A stretch of 58,906 bases of DNA from Pseudomonadota bacterium (GTDB lineage: Bacteria; Pseudomonadota; Alphaproteobacteria; Sphingomonadales; Sphingomonadaceae). The DNA is taken from contig JAEXAW010000045.1 of NCBI GenBank assembly GCA_023458055.1, positions 1 through 58,906 on the forward strand. The letters run 5' to 3'. Position numbers and translations under genes: made by a program. The notes beneath the pieces are model-generated. The model saw only the letters and a program-made list of their open reading frames with translations. It ran no database searches and was not told the DNA's origin. This document shows positions 1 to 9,352 of the stretch, piece after piece. Within the stretch, counting starts at the first letter, position 1. Each line of letters begins with the position of its first letter.

Positions 1-290
1 GAACTTATTTCATAGAATATCTTTTCGTCCTCGTTTATAAATTCTTTGAAATTACTTGCTGATCATGCATTATCAATTAATGAAAAATGTAAATATGAGG
101 CAAATTACATAAACCAAGACAGGTCAAATATCTTAAGACTATAAATATTGTTTTTCTAATCCCGTAAGATTTAAGAACAAATAAATTAAGATAAAATTAA
201 ACCAAAACTAATAACAAAGTAAATGAGTTTAAAAGTACTTCTCAACTCATTTATTAAATAAAAAAATCTATTTGAGAAGATAAAAATAAC
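1..290. other. intergenic, no supported gene
   Basis: No convincing coding region is seen on either strand. An inverted repeat of 9 bp (AAATGAGTT at 221-229 with AACTCATTT at 244-252) lies about 40 bases before the first gene. It could be a terminator for an upstream + strand transcript or a leader hairpin of the next gene; neither can be decided here. Confidence 0.4.
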
Positions 291-1061
291 ATGAGAAAAA
301 CAATTCTAACATTTAGCTTCGCTATTTTGAGCGCACTTTCTTTTGCACAAAGCGGAGAATATCAAAAATATGTGAAAATTGGACAGTTCCATAATGAAGC
401 ACTAAACAACTATTATGTTTCATTAACAAAACAAGAAAATGTAATGGATGTTAATGGGATTTCTGAAAAAGTATACGAAAGTGCACTAAGAAATCCTAAT
501 TTTAGTGAATATGCAGAGGTTGTAAAAGATGGGTATTATAAGTATTCTACCACATATTTAAATAATAGGTTGGAAAATACTAAGAAATCTATTACGGATT
601 TAGAAAGAGCAATTAATAATGATTTATCCACAACTCAGAAAGAATATTATTCACAAATTTATGATTTAACCAAATATGAAAATGCTAGAGATTATTCTAG
701 TCAAATGTTAAAATTGATGACAACATTAGAAAATGATAATAGGCTAAAAATAGAAGATAAAGCAGATTTGTTTTTAGCAGCAGGTATTGGGACACAATCT
801 TTTAACTATTGGGAAAATAATGGGCCAAAATGGATGGATTTGCCTCAGAATACACTAAGTCGACAATTACCAAAAGATTTTTGGAAAGGTTTTGTAAAGG
901 CAGATATTGCTAGTGGAATTGCAGGGGGAATTGGTGGTGCTTTCGCTGGAGCCGTTACAGTTCCAGTAATTGGATCAGTCCCTGGGTGGGTAGTTGGTGC
1001 TGTAGGAGGTGCGATTGGTGGATCTATTGGATGGGGTGTTGCTGAATTAATTTGGCCTTAA
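291..1061 (+). CDS. secreted protein with C-terminal glycine-zipper segment
   Basis: I do not recognise a named family. The 256-residue product starts with a clear signal peptide: a charged start, a hydrophobic stretch, then a likely cleavage after SFA near residue 19. The middle (about 20-195) is hydrophilic, probably helical, and rich in Asn, Lys and Tyr. The last 50 residues are a hydrophobic run with many GxxxG spacings (such as GGIGGAFAG and GAVGGAIGGSIG), the pattern of membrane-inserting glycine zippers and class II-like bacteriocins. That combination would fit a membrane-active secreted toxin or an envelope protein; function is inference only. It stands alone, with a hairpin terminator about 270 bases downstream. 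Confidence 0.75.
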   Translation: MRKTILTFSFAILSALSFAQSGEYQKYVKIGQFHNEALNNYYVSLTKQENVMDVNGISEKVYESALRNPNFSEYAEVVKDGYYKYSTTYLNNRLENTKKSITDLERAINNDLSTTQKEYYSQIYDLTKYENARDYSSQMLKLMTTLENDNRLKIEDKADLFLAAGIGTQSFNYWENNGPKWMDLPQNTLSRQLPKDFWKGFVKADIASGIAGGIGGAFAGAVTVPVIGSVPGWVVGAVGGAIGGSIGWGVAELIWP

Positions 1062-1331
1062 AAATTGATTATAAAAAAAAATATTAACTACTATAATCTT
1101 TTTTGTATTGATAGTGATTACAAACATTACATTATTTGATAATGATTTGTTGTCAATTAAACAATTGCAAACGCAATTATTTCAACTTTAATTTATATTT
1201 TATTGCTGTATGGTATAAAAAAGAATTAATAAAATTTAAAACTTTCCCTTTCCTGAACCAAGATTTTGCAAATAATTTTAGTAAAAATTAACGTAGATAT
1301 TATAAGTAGAAAGCAGGGTGTATTAGTTTCT

Positions 1332-1358
1332 CCAGCGGTTTTCAGATTAAACCGCTGG
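1332..1358 (+). terminator. rho-independent terminator hairpin
   Basis: A perfect 10-bp stem (CCAGCGGTTT with AAACCGCTGG) with a 7-base loop is followed by GTTTTA. It is the only strong hairpin between the secreted-protein gene and the recombinase gene, so it may end the first transcript. Confidence 0.6.
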
Positions 1359-1457
1359 GTTTTACAGATAAAAACAATATCAAATGTTACTTAACGCATG
1401 ATTCAAAAAAGCATTTTAGTGTTAATTGATGAAATTTAGATAGAAATTTGGTAGGTT

Positions 1458-1487
1458 AGTTTCATAAAACATTCGTTTTATAAAACT
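1458..1487. repeat. inverted repeat upstream of serine recombinase
   Basis: AGTTTCATAAAAC at 1458-1470 pairs with GTTTTATAAAACT at 1475-1487 (12 of 13 bp) around the loop ATTC. Its place about 90 bp ahead of a serine recombinase gene suggests a recombinase binding or crossover site, or an operator. It could also simply be a hairpin in the leader region. Confidence 0.4.
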
Positions 1488-1542
1488 CTCGTGCCGTTTC
1501 TTTTTTCCTTCCTAATTTAGTTTCATATTTCGTTTTATTTAA

Positions 1543-1550
1543 TAGTTTTG
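1543..1550 (+). promoter_or_regulatory. candidate -7 promoter box
   Basis: TAGTTTTG fits the Bacteroidota -7 consensus TAnnTTTG and lies 25 bases before the recombinase start codon, which would leave a short leader of roughly 20 bases. The -33 element is weak. Confidence 0.45.
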
Positions 1551-1575
1551 TAAATAAACCTTTTATACAACTAAT

Positions 1576-2145
1576 ATGCTTTTCGGTTATGCTCGAGTTT
1601 CCACTCCAGATCAAAATATTTCAACTCAAATAGATTTGTTGAAAGAGCAAGGCTGTGAAAAAATTTTCACGGATATTGCAAGTGGCGTTCGAGATGATCG
1701 AAAAGGATTGATTGAGCTCCTCTCCTATCTTCGCAAAGATGATGTAATATTAGTATATAAAACCGATCGTATTTTCCGCTCTTTAAAAAATATGATTGAT
1801 TTAATAGAAAAGTTTAACTCTCTAGGAGTAAAATTTAAAAGCATAACAGAACCTGCATTTGACACCACTTCTGCTAATGGAAAATTTATAATCCAAATTT
1901 TTGGTGCAGTAGCTGAATTTGAAAGAAATTTAATTAGTGAAAGAACCAAAGCAGGCCTTGAAGGAGCAAGACGTAGAAAGAAACTCTTAGGAAGACCTAA
2001 AGGAGCGAGCAAAGAATCTTTGGAAAAATACCAATATGCTAAGCACCTTTATGATAATAAGAATGTTGCTATAGATATGGCATGTAAGCAAGCCGGGATT
2101 AGTAAAACAACTTTTTATAGGATAGATAAAATAAATAATAATTAA
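1576..2145 (+). CDS. serine recombinase, resolvase/invertase family
   Basis: This 189-residue protein has the resolvase fold in standard order. GYARVSTPDQN at residues 4-14 contains the nucleophile Ser9. The motif YKTDRIFRS near 60-68 matches the usual YKLDRLGRS, and AEFERNLISERTKAGL near 113-128 is the E-helix. The C-terminal 45 residues form a helix-turn-helix (AGISKTTFYRI). Length and layout match Tn3-type resolvases and DNA invertases. No Tn3-like terminal repeat was seen around it, so it may be an orphan resolvase, or a recombinase that mobilises or inverts DNA in the neighbouring defence island. Confidence 0.9.
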   Translation: MLFGYARVSTPDQNISTQIDLLKEQGCEKIFTDIASGVRDDRKGLIELLSYLRKDDVILVYKTDRIFRSLKNMIDLIEKFNSLGVKFKSITEPAFDTTSANGKFIIQIFGAVAEFERNLISERTKAGLEGARRRKKLLGRPKGASKESLEKYQYAKHLYDNKNVAIDMACKQAGISKTTFYRIDKINNN

Positions 2146-2285
2146 AGCTAATTCTCATTTTTATCAAATTGATTTCAAAACATGACATTATCATCAGTAT
2201 ATATTATTGACCATTCTTATTTGAGGACGCTCAAGTTTTAAATTTTGGTGGACATAACTTTTATTCATTTTCAATAAATAAAGAT

Positions 2286-4307
2286 TTGAAAAAAATATAT
2301 GTTACAGTCACTCAAAATCAATCTTATATTCCTGAATTTTGGAATAAAAACATTCAGAACATTTCTGCAATAGTTGGGTCTAACGGAACAGGTAAAACAA
2401 ATATCCTGAAAGCTATAAATAAGTCTTATAAGGATAAAACAAAGAGCATTTTTATTTACGAAGAAGTTTTCGAAAATAACGATATAAAACTTGTTATACA
2501 TAATAGAACGGCAGATTTTGATTATGATAACAAGAAATTGGAAGGCTCTGAATATGAAATTATTTTAACTAACGTTGAAAACTATGATCTCTATAAAGCA
2601 GAATCTGTAATACCATTATATTATTCTGCCATTTACAACACGTCAATTCCAGATTTCTATTCATTATTGCCACTAGAATCAGGAAGTATTAGCAAAAATC
2701 TTTCTAATATATATTCTGACACTATTTTAAAGCAAGTTGCTTTCTTAAATAATCCAGTTAGTAAATTAATTAAACAATCTTTTCCAGATTTTCCTGTCTA
2801 TAATTTGTTTAAAATCAGTTTGAAAAATTTAAGTAAAAGAGATTTTACTCAAGTTTATAGTGATTCTAATATAGGAAACCCTGAAAAAATAGAAACACTT
2901 AAAATACATATCGAAAGTGATTTAAAGGAACAAAAATTTAGAAATCCAGAAAGTTTATTAAGGCGCTATTTGTCAATAATTGGTGATGATAATTTATTTG
3001 ATACTTTACAACAGATTTGGAATTTACCTCAATATAAAAATGAATTAACTGAGAAATCTCATATTGTTCATGATTCATCAAACTTTATCAAAAATTTTGA
3101 GATAATAATTTTATCTTTTTTAACGTTAAATGACACCTTTATTATCACCGGAAGCAATGGAAGATTTGATTTTAATAAAATATTAGAGTCTTCAAGTTTT
3201 GAAGAGTTTCTAGATAATTTTTTGAAAAAATACATAATCAGTCAAGATAAAATTTTTAAGAGTAATGAAAGCGATATTAAGCTTGGGAACTCGAATGAAT
3301 TGATTAAAATTATTTCTTCAGCGTATGAAAGAATCACTCAAGTTAATGGTATTAATACATCGATGTTAAGAGATAAAATACTTAGAGATATTGAAGGCTT
3401 ACATAATATATTAGATTTCTATAAATTAATAAACGAACTAGAAACTGATGAGGAATCAACAAGTCTTGTTTTTTTTATTGATAACGGTGATATAATAGAA
3501 CGTTCAGAATTATTTTTTGACTTATATTCTAAAATTGTTAATTATTTCAGTAATATTCCCGGTATAAATCCGGATTTTTTGGATGTTAGAACTGATATTA
3601 ATCTTTCATATGGAGAAACGTGCTTACTAAATCTATATTCTACGATATTTAATTTTACAGTAAGTAATGATCATACTAGGAAAAGAGAAAATTATCTTGT
3701 AATACTAGATGAAGCAGATTTAGGCTATCATCCTATGTGGAAAAGAAAATTTGTAGACACTTTAAACAATACTCTACCAATAATTTTTGAAGAATTAACC
3801 CCGATGATTTTCAAAGATAATTCTTGGCTTCCAAATCCACTTTATTCAATTCCTAATATTCAAATAATATTTACTACTCACGATCCATTATCATTATCAG
3901 ATATACCGAATAATAATGTTATCTACCTCAAGAAAAATGATGGTTTTACAAAGGTTCTTGAATTTGATGATATCCAGCGTCCAACCAAAACTTTTGGAGC
4001 CAACATTAGTGATTTGATTGCTGATTCTTTTTTTGTTACGGACGGTTTAATAGGAGATTTTGTTAAAGAGAAGATTGAAGATACAATTGAGTGGATTAAT
4101 GTAAATGTAATCTTGGAAAATAGACAGACAGAAACGTTTGATCAAGAACTGATTTATCATAAAAAATTAATTTCAATTATTGATGAACCTATTATAAAAC
4201 TTAAACTTTCAGAAATGATTTCCGAATTAGAAGATAGCGTTGTTTTTCAAAAAGAGATTATTGCGAAAGAAATAGAATCGTTGCAACAAAAATATGATAG
4301 ATTATGA
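2286..4307 (+). CDS. AAA/ABC-type ATPase 1 of Septu-like defence operon
   Basis: A 673-residue P-loop ATPase of the SMC/RecF/OLD-like group. Walker A is GSNGTGKT at residues 31-38. The ABC-like signature LSYGET lies near 440, Walker B ILDEAD near 475, and a TTHDPLSLSD switch-His motif near 528. The large helical middle separates the two ATPase halves. The start is TTG, because no ATG lies upstream of Walker A in frame. The gene overlaps the next (HNH nuclease) by 4 bases (ATGATG region), so the two are translationally coupled. PtuA of the Septu antiphage system is an ATPase of this type paired with an HNH protein, and the neighbours fit that. A paralogue sits two genes downstream; both share a C-terminal FGANI motif. 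Confidence 0.85.
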   Translation: MKKIYVTVTQNQSYIPEFWNKNIQNISAIVGSNGTGKTNILKAINKSYKDKTKSIFIYEEVFENNDIKLVIHNRTADFDYDNKKLEGSEYEIILTNVENYDLYKAESVIPLYYSAIYNTSIPDFYSLLPLESGSISKNLSNIYSDTILKQVAFLNNPVSKLIKQSFPDFPVYNLFKISLKNLSKRDFTQVYSDSNIGNPEKIETLKIHIESDLKEQKFRNPESLLRRYLSIIGDDNLFDTLQQIWNLPQYKNELTEKSHIVHDSSNFIKNFEIIILSFLTLNDTFIITGSNGRFDFNKILESSSFEEFLDNFLKKYIISQDKIFKSNESDIKLGNSNELIKIISSAYERITQVNGINTSMLRDKILRDIEGLHNILDFYKLINELETDEESTSLVFFIDNGDIIERSELFFDLYSKIVNYFSNIPGINPDFLDVRTDINLSYGETCLLNLYSTIFNFTVSNDHTRKRENYLVILDEADLGYHPMWKRKFVDTLNNTLPIIFEELTPMIFKDNSWLPNPLYSIPNIQIIFTTHDPLSLSDIPNNNVIYLKKNDGFTKVLEFDDIQRPTKTFGANISDLIADSFFVTDGLIGDFVKEKIEDTIEWINVNVILENRQTETFDQELIYHKKLISIIDEPIIKLKLSEMISELEDSVVFQKEIIAKEIESLQQKYDRL

Positions 4308-5236
4308 TGTACATAGATAAATCTTTAGATAGAATAATCAAAGCGGAACAACTACATTATTCAGGTTTAATAGATCAGTTATACGAAAGGATAGATTCGA
4401 AAATTACAGATCCGAAATCAGTCCAGTTATTTGATTTTTTCATTAATCCTTTTTTAGATATAATTATAAATGGTTCGCCATCTGAGATTATAAAATTTTC
4501 TAAAGAGATTAATCTTATTGCAAATGAAAAATTTATTGATGATATAAAATCTGTTTTTCAATATAAAGGTTGGTTTGATCAAAAAAAGAAAACACTTTAT
4601 GATGCTTATGATTTAGCGAAAAATTTAGATATTCCTGTTTGCACTTATTGTAACAGAATGTATACTAAAACAGTATTTGATGAAGAAGGAGAAAAAATAA
4701 CACGTCCTACATTTGACCATTGGTTTGCTAAAGATGATCACCCCTTACTTGCGTTATCTTTCTATAATCTTATTCCAAGTTGTAATATATGTAACTCATC
4801 GGTTAAAGGGAAAAAGGAATTGAGTTTAGGTGAACATTTCCATCCTTATATAGACCTAGGAAAAGATGTTAATAAACAAATTGTATTTAGCTATTATAAT
4901 AAAAAGCTTAAATCCTATGGTTTTAACGTCAGAGCTGCCAAAAATTCCAAGGCAGAGAAAACAATTAAGTTTTTTAAGTTAAAAGAAATTTACGAAACTC
5001 ATGAAGATGAGATTTCAGATTTACTTAGGTTAAAAGATGTTTACTCTGATAAATATTTACAAATGTTGAGAAAGAATATTTTAAAAGGAACTTCTATATC
5101 CGATAAAGAAATATACAGATTAGCTTTTGGCACGCACATAGACGACGCACAGTTTGATAGAAGACCTCTTAGTAAAATGAAAAAAGATATCTTAAACGAA
5201 TTAGGAATATTAAAATACTTTAAAAATGAGCTTTAA
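4304..5236 (+). CDS. HNH endonuclease, PtuB-like
   Basis: A 310-residue HNH nuclease with the zinc-bound ββα core visible. CTYCN at 113-117 and CNICN at 160-164 give the four zinc cysteines. The DHW at 138-140 supplies the catalytic His, and N155 precedes LIPSC. The order CxxCN, DHxx, NLxPxCxxCN and a following lysine pair matches the HNH proteins that accompany Septu-type ATPases. The N-terminal 110 residues are helical and the last 100 are also helical. The start overlaps ATPase 1 by 4 bases and the end overlaps ATPase 2 by 11 bases, a very tight operon. It is expected to be the DNA-cutting effector; the exact subtype is not certain. Confidence 0.85.
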   Translation: MMYIDKSLDRIIKAEQLHYSGLIDQLYERIDSKITDPKSVQLFDFFINPFLDIIINGSPSEIIKFSKEINLIANEKFIDDIKSVFQYKGWFDQKKKTLYDAYDLAKNLDIPVCTYCNRMYTKTVFDEEGEKITRPTFDHWFAKDDHPLLALSFYNLIPSCNICNSSVKGKKELSLGEHFHPYIDLGKDVNKQIVFSYYNKKLKSYGFNVRAAKNSKAEKTIKFFKLKEIYETHEDEISDLLRLKDVYSDKYLQMLRKNILKGTSISDKEIYRLAFGTHIDDAQFDRRPLSKMKKDILNELGILKYFKNEL

Positions 5237-7436
5237 ATTAATAGCCATCAGGCCACTTTCCGAATGTAATTCTAAATTTCTTAAAAACTTACAACCCAAC
5301 TATATTTATCAATTAGACCAAAATTATAATTTTTATGATTCTAATGATGTAATACTTAATGATACTGTATCAAAAAATCTGATTAAAAGAATAGAAATAA
5401 AAAGGAATCAAATAAATGATTTATATGATTTAAAATACTCTCTTCCATTACTTGATTGTGAAAGATTTGTAAAGATTAATATTTCTGCTGTAGTAGGTAA
5501 AAATGGAAGCGGTAAAAGCAGTCTTGTGGAGTTATTATATGTGGCATTTTATAAAATATCAAGAATCTGTAAAATAATTGATTTTTCAAGTACAGTTGAT
5601 AAACAACAAACCCAAAATGGGATATCTAATATTAATCAGTTAATAGAGACAAAAACAGTAGATAAAGAAGATTTAAAATTATTGAATTCAGAAATATTAT
5701 CCGTAAAAAATGGATTAAATAAAGTATTGGAACTAGAAAAAAATAGAATAATATATGATGAAAATACAGATAAGATTAATGTTGAATTTATATATTCTAT
5801 TGGAACCCAAACTTATATTTTAAGATTAAAAGATGGTGCTTTATCTTTAGAATCATTGACAGATAATCATACTTATGAGATAAATTCTTATAAAGAATTT
5901 AAAAACAACCTAAGTAATTTATTTTATAATTTAGTCATAAATTATTCATTATACGGTTTAAATTCTGAGGAATCCGGTAAATGGATAGAGAAAATTTTTC
6001 ATAAAAACGATTCTTATCAAACGCCTATCGTTTTAAATCCATTTAGAGATAAAGGTAATATTGATATTAATTCTGAGAATTACCTAGTGAGATCAAGATT
6101 GATGTCTTTGTTGTTTGATAAAAAAATCAACAATAAGGAATTAGCTAAAAATAAAACAGTCACAAGAATAAAACTTTCGTTTAGTGAAAAATCGAATTCT
6201 GATTTTACGAATCTTCAAGAAGAGTTTGAAAATAAAATATTTCCAGAGCTTTATAGGACATTTTTTAAAAAAGAAGAACCAAATAAGTTCATTGTTAAAA
6301 CTGGTATATTGTACAAGAAAACACTAGAATATATCCTTAGAAAAATAACATTAATTCCCGAAAGGTATCCTACTTTTAAGGAATATTATGATGAAAATAA
6401 CCTTCTTAATGTGGAAAAGATTGATGGATTTATACAGCAACTCTACACTGATAGAAGTCATATAACATTAAAATTAAGACAAGCTTTGAATTTCTATGAA
6501 TATCAAGACTATGTTAATGATGATATTATCAATGAAGAAAATATTTTTGATATTGGAGAGCTAGAAAATAAAATAAATAGCTATGATTATCCTTTTCCTG
6601 ATTTAATTGATTTAGTCCCGCCCTCTTTCTTTAAATTCGAACTATATTTTGATTCCTCTGAAGAAAACAATTTTTCAAATTTAAGTTCTGGTGAAAAACA
6701 AAAAATTTTTAGCCTAAACTCTATCGTCTATCATTTAAGAAATCTTATGTCAGTCAATTTCAATTCAAGAAAAGAAGAACTCCTAGTATATAATAACTTT
6801 AATATTATACTTGATGAAATTGAATTATATTACCACCCAGAATTACAAAGAACTTTTATTTTTGACTTATTAAATTATCTTAATAAAATAGATTATAGTA
6901 GCTTAAAAACTTCACCAAATCTAAACATAATTTTTATTACTCATTCTCCCTTTATATTGTCTGATATACCAGCAAAAAATATTTTATTTTTAAAAAGCAA
7001 CGAAAATAAATCTACTGCTGTATTTGAAAATAAAAAATCATTCGGAGCTAATATTCACGAATTATTAGGGGATAATTTTTTTCTAAGCGATGATGATATC
7101 TATATTGGAGAATTTGCAAAAACCAAAATTTCAGAAACTGTTGATTGGCTAAATATTTTAAAACAAAAAAAACTGAAATTGAGCAAGTTGGAAGAAAAGG
7201 AACAGAATGAAAATTTGACCGACCCAAAATCATCAGAAAAGCTAGAGATAATTGATTCTATTCGTAATCTTTCAGCCTTAAATAATCAGCACTTAGAGCT
7301 AATTGATATAATTGACGAACCAATTATCAAAAATAAGTTATTAGAAATGTATTCTGAATTATTTGAAAATGAAGAAAGGAAAAAATATCTAGAAGCAGAG
7401 AAAAAACGAATAGAGGAAGAATTAACCAAATTATAA
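5226..7436 (+). CDS. AAA/ABC-type ATPase 2 of Septu-like defence operon
   Basis: A second, divergent ATPase of 736 residues. Walker A GKNGSGKS is near residue 92, the signature LSSGEKQ near 487, Walker B IILDEIELYYHPE near 530, and a FITHSPF motif near 570. The end of the ATPase domain (SFGANIHELLGDNFF) closely matches the same place in the first ATPase (TFGANISDLIADSFF), so the two look like paralogues that could form a hetero-oligomer. The last 100 residues are charged and helical, probably coiled coil. It starts 11 bases inside the HNH gene. Usual Septu loci have one ATPase, so the pair is unusual. Confidence 0.85.
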   Translation: MSFKLIAIRPLSECNSKFLKNLQPNYIYQLDQNYNFYDSNDVILNDTVSKNLIKRIEIKRNQINDLYDLKYSLPLLDCERFVKINISAVVGKNGSGKSSLVELLYVAFYKISRICKIIDFSSTVDKQQTQNGISNINQLIETKTVDKEDLKLLNSEILSVKNGLNKVLELEKNRIIYDENTDKINVEFIYSIGTQTYILRLKDGALSLESLTDNHTYEINSYKEFKNNLSNLFYNLVINYSLYGLNSEESGKWIEKIFHKNDSYQTPIVLNPFRDKGNIDINSENYLVRSRLMSLLFDKKINNKELAKNKTVTRIKLSFSEKSNSDFTNLQEEFENKIFPELYRTFFKKEEPNKFIVKTGILYKKTLEYILRKITLIPERYPTFKEYYDENNLLNVEKIDGFIQQLYTDRSHITLKLRQALNFYEYQDYVNDDIINEENIFDIGELENKINSYDYPFPDLIDLVPPSFFKFELYFDSSEENNFSNLSSGEKQKIFSLNSIVYHLRNLMSVNFNSRKEELLVYNNFNIILDEIELYYHPELQRTFIFDLLNYLNKIDYSSLKTSPNLNIIFITHSPFILSDIPAKNILFLKSNENKSTAVFENKKSFGANIHELLGDNFFLSDDDIYIGEFAKTKISETVDWLNILKQKKLKLSKLEEKEQNENLTDPKSSEKLEIIDSIRNLSALNNQHLELIDIIDEPIIKNKLLEMYSELFENEERKKYLEAEKKRIEEELTKL

Positions 7437-7443
7437 ATTAACT

Positions 7444-8067
7444 ATGAAATATGCACATGATTTCTTTAAAGACTTCAATAAGTTACTTTATTGGTTACTT
7501 ATTTTTTCAAGTTGGTTTATTACGGCTGACATATATTGTACCCTATTCTTAAATATTGATATTTATAATTTTCTTACAAAATTTAATATTGCACAGATAT
7601 TATTAATTTTTATTTTACAAATAATATTAATTCTTTCGGGGAAAATATTATATGAATTAATCTCATTTATTAAAGATTTAATTGTTTGTAAATGGAGTAA
7701 AAACAATGAGCAACAATTTAAAGATAATTACAATTACACAGATTTGCTAAATGAATCAGTTACGACAAATAATCAAACAATGTATAATTATTATAAGGAT
7801 GGAAAAGAAAAGGTTGATTTTATTAAATACCAAAAACGACTTATATTTACTGCAATTGTCTTACTTTTTTTAAATTTTCTCATAGAAGGTACTTCTTTTA
7901 ATAAAATGGTTTATCAATATGAAAACACTTCCCAAAGAATACGTACTCTTTTTTCGGTAATCATGATAATTGATATAATAGGAATATTTGTATTTTTTGG
8001 ATATCATCAAAGTAAATATTTTGAATATTCAGAAATTAGAAAAAAGCCCAAGCAGAATCTAAAATAA
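7444..8067 (+). CDS. four-helix membrane protein of the Septu-like operon
   Basis: I do not recognise a family. The 207-residue protein has hydrophobic segments at about 14-36, 47-68, 131-149 and 167-187. Between helices 2 and 3 is a polar loop of about 60 residues, and the C-terminal tail is basic. It begins 7 bases after the second ATPase stop, so it is probably co-transcribed. A membrane protein at the end of a defence operon can be an effector that damages the membrane or an anchor for the complex; neither is shown by the sequence. Confidence 0.7.
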   Translation: MKYAHDFFKDFNKLLYWLLIFSSWFITADIYCTLFLNIDIYNFLTKFNIAQILLIFILQIILILSGKILYELISFIKDLIVCKWSKNNEQQFKDNYNYTDLLNESVTTNNQTMYNYYKDGKEKVDFIKYQKRLIFTAIVLLFLNFLIEGTSFNKMVYQYENTSQRIRTLFSVIMIIDIIGIFVFFGYHQSKYFEYSEIRKKPKQNLK

Positions 8068-8111
8068 TTATTTATCAATTTATAATTTAATAATCCAAAA
8101 CCAATCTAAAC

Positions 8112-9329
8112 ATGAAACACATTTTACTCAATAATAAAAATTCTGTTGCTTATGATGATACTGATAAGGATAATATAAAAGTGTTTATTGATGGTAAAGA
8201 ACATGAATTTGAAGATGATAAGAATAGACTTGAGTATGCTATTGCTACTAAACGAAATAAGTATTCTCAGACTTTAAATAATCAGTTTGAAAATCTTGTA
8301 TTGCTTACTGGAGCCGGATCTTCTATTGATTGGGGGAAAGATGGAAAATTAGGTAAATCAATGCCAAATTTATGGGATGATGCAGAAAATCTATTAACAA
8401 CAGATATTTTTTCTAAATTACTAAAAGTCATTGGTTATAATGAAAAATATAAAGATGGCAAACTTATTAAGAACTTAGAGAAAGTTTTGTCAATGGCTAC
8501 ACCTGCAATTCCTTATATCCCTAAAAAAGAAGTTGATATTGAAGAATGCGTAAGTAAAATAAAAAATTATATTAAAGAAGCGTGTCAACTAACCCTACCC
8601 GATAATGCGCCACATTCTCTTTTATTAAATAAAATGACGAAGAGAAAAGTTACATTACCCCGATTTAAATTGTTCACTTTAAATTATGATTTAATGTTTG
8701 AGCAAGCAGCATGCGAAGGTAACTTTGTAATAATTGATGGTTTCTCATTTTCTTATCCAAGAATATTTAGTGGTCGGAACTACGATTATGATATTGTATA
8801 TAGAAATCAAAGCAGAGTAAAAGAAGAAGATAATTTTATACAAAAAGTTTTTCATTTATATAAACTTCATGGCTCTGTTAATTGGGAGAAAAAAGACAAT
8901 AAAATTATTCAAAATGAATCTCCAGATAATCCACTGATGATTTATCCGCATCAATCAAAATATGAGAGTTCATATGAGCAACCATATTTTGAAATGATGT
9001 CAAGGTTTCAAAATGGTTTAAGAAAAGAAAATGTCTTTTTAATAACAATCGGGTTTAGTTTTGGCGATAAGCATATCGTCACAGCTATTATTGAAGCATT
9101 GGAACAAAACCCAAGCTTTCAATTAATGATAATCAATAGAAGTATAGATGAAACTAATGAGAATCTTAAGCCTTTTATTGAAGCCGCTAAAAAGTATTCG
9201 AACATTTCTATTGTCGCAGAAAAATTTGAAGATTTTGCTAAATATTATCCTGACTTACAAACGTATAATCATGGGGTCAGTCGACGAAACGGAAAATATA
9301 GCACGTTAAGGATAGAATCTATTAAATAA
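8112..9329 (+). CDS. SIR2-like NAD-consuming defence protein, 3' end rewritten by Tn3 insertion
   Basis: A 405-residue SIR2-family protein. LLTGAGSS near residue 64 is the NAD-binding Gly-rich motif, followed by TLNYDLMFEQ near 190 and KLHGSVNW near 253 (HG with the catalytic His). Such proteins degrade NAD+ in antiphage systems. Residues 1-387 are native. A Tn3-family transposon starts at 9273, so the last 18 residues (GVSRRNGKYSTLRIESIK) are read from its inverted repeat. Joining to the far flank at 16492 restores a 400-residue protein ending HDTSKQIVINLPNV with a stop 2 bases before the herA-like gene. The catalytic domain is intact, so the protein could still work, but coupling to its HerA partner is broken. 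Confidence 0.85.
   Translation: MKHILLNNKNSVAYDDTDKDNIKVFIDGKEHEFEDDKNRLEYAIATKRNKYSQTLNNQFENLVLLTGAGSSIDWGKDGKLGKSMPNLWDDAENLLTTDIFSKLLKVIGYNEKYKDGKLIKNLEKVLSMATPAIPYIPKKEVDIEECVSKIKNYIKEACQLTLPDNAPHSLLLNKMTKRKVTLPRFKLFTLNYDLMFEQAACEGNFVIIDGFSFSYPRIFSGRNYDYDIVYRNQSRVKEEDNFIQKVFHLYKLHGSVNWEKKDNKIIQNESPDNPLMIYPHQSKYESSYEQPYFEMMSRFQNGLRKENVFLITIGFSFGDKHIVTAIIEALEQNPSFQLMIINRSIDETNENLKPFIEAAKKYSNISIVAEKFEDFAKYYPDLQTYNHGVSRRNGKYSTLRIESIK
9267..9272. repeat. left target-site duplication of Tn3 insertion (AATCAT)
   Basis: AATCAT immediately precedes the left terminal inverted repeat and recurs directly after the right one. Tn3 family elements usually duplicate 5 bp, so 6 bp is slightly atypical. 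Confidence 0.85.
9273..9310 (+). repeat. Tn3 left terminal inverted repeat, 38 bp
   Basis: It starts GGGGTCAGTCGACGAAACGG and ends GCACGTTAAG. It differs from the right repeat at positions 25 and 38 only. It doubles as the 3' coding sequence of the SIR2-like gene. Confidence 0.92.
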
Positions 9330-9352
9330 TTATTTTTTATAGACTGAATAAA

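Noticed and set aside
1576..2145. first serine recombinase as part of a second Tn3 element
   Set aside because: No GGGGTC-type terminal repeats or transposase were found around it.
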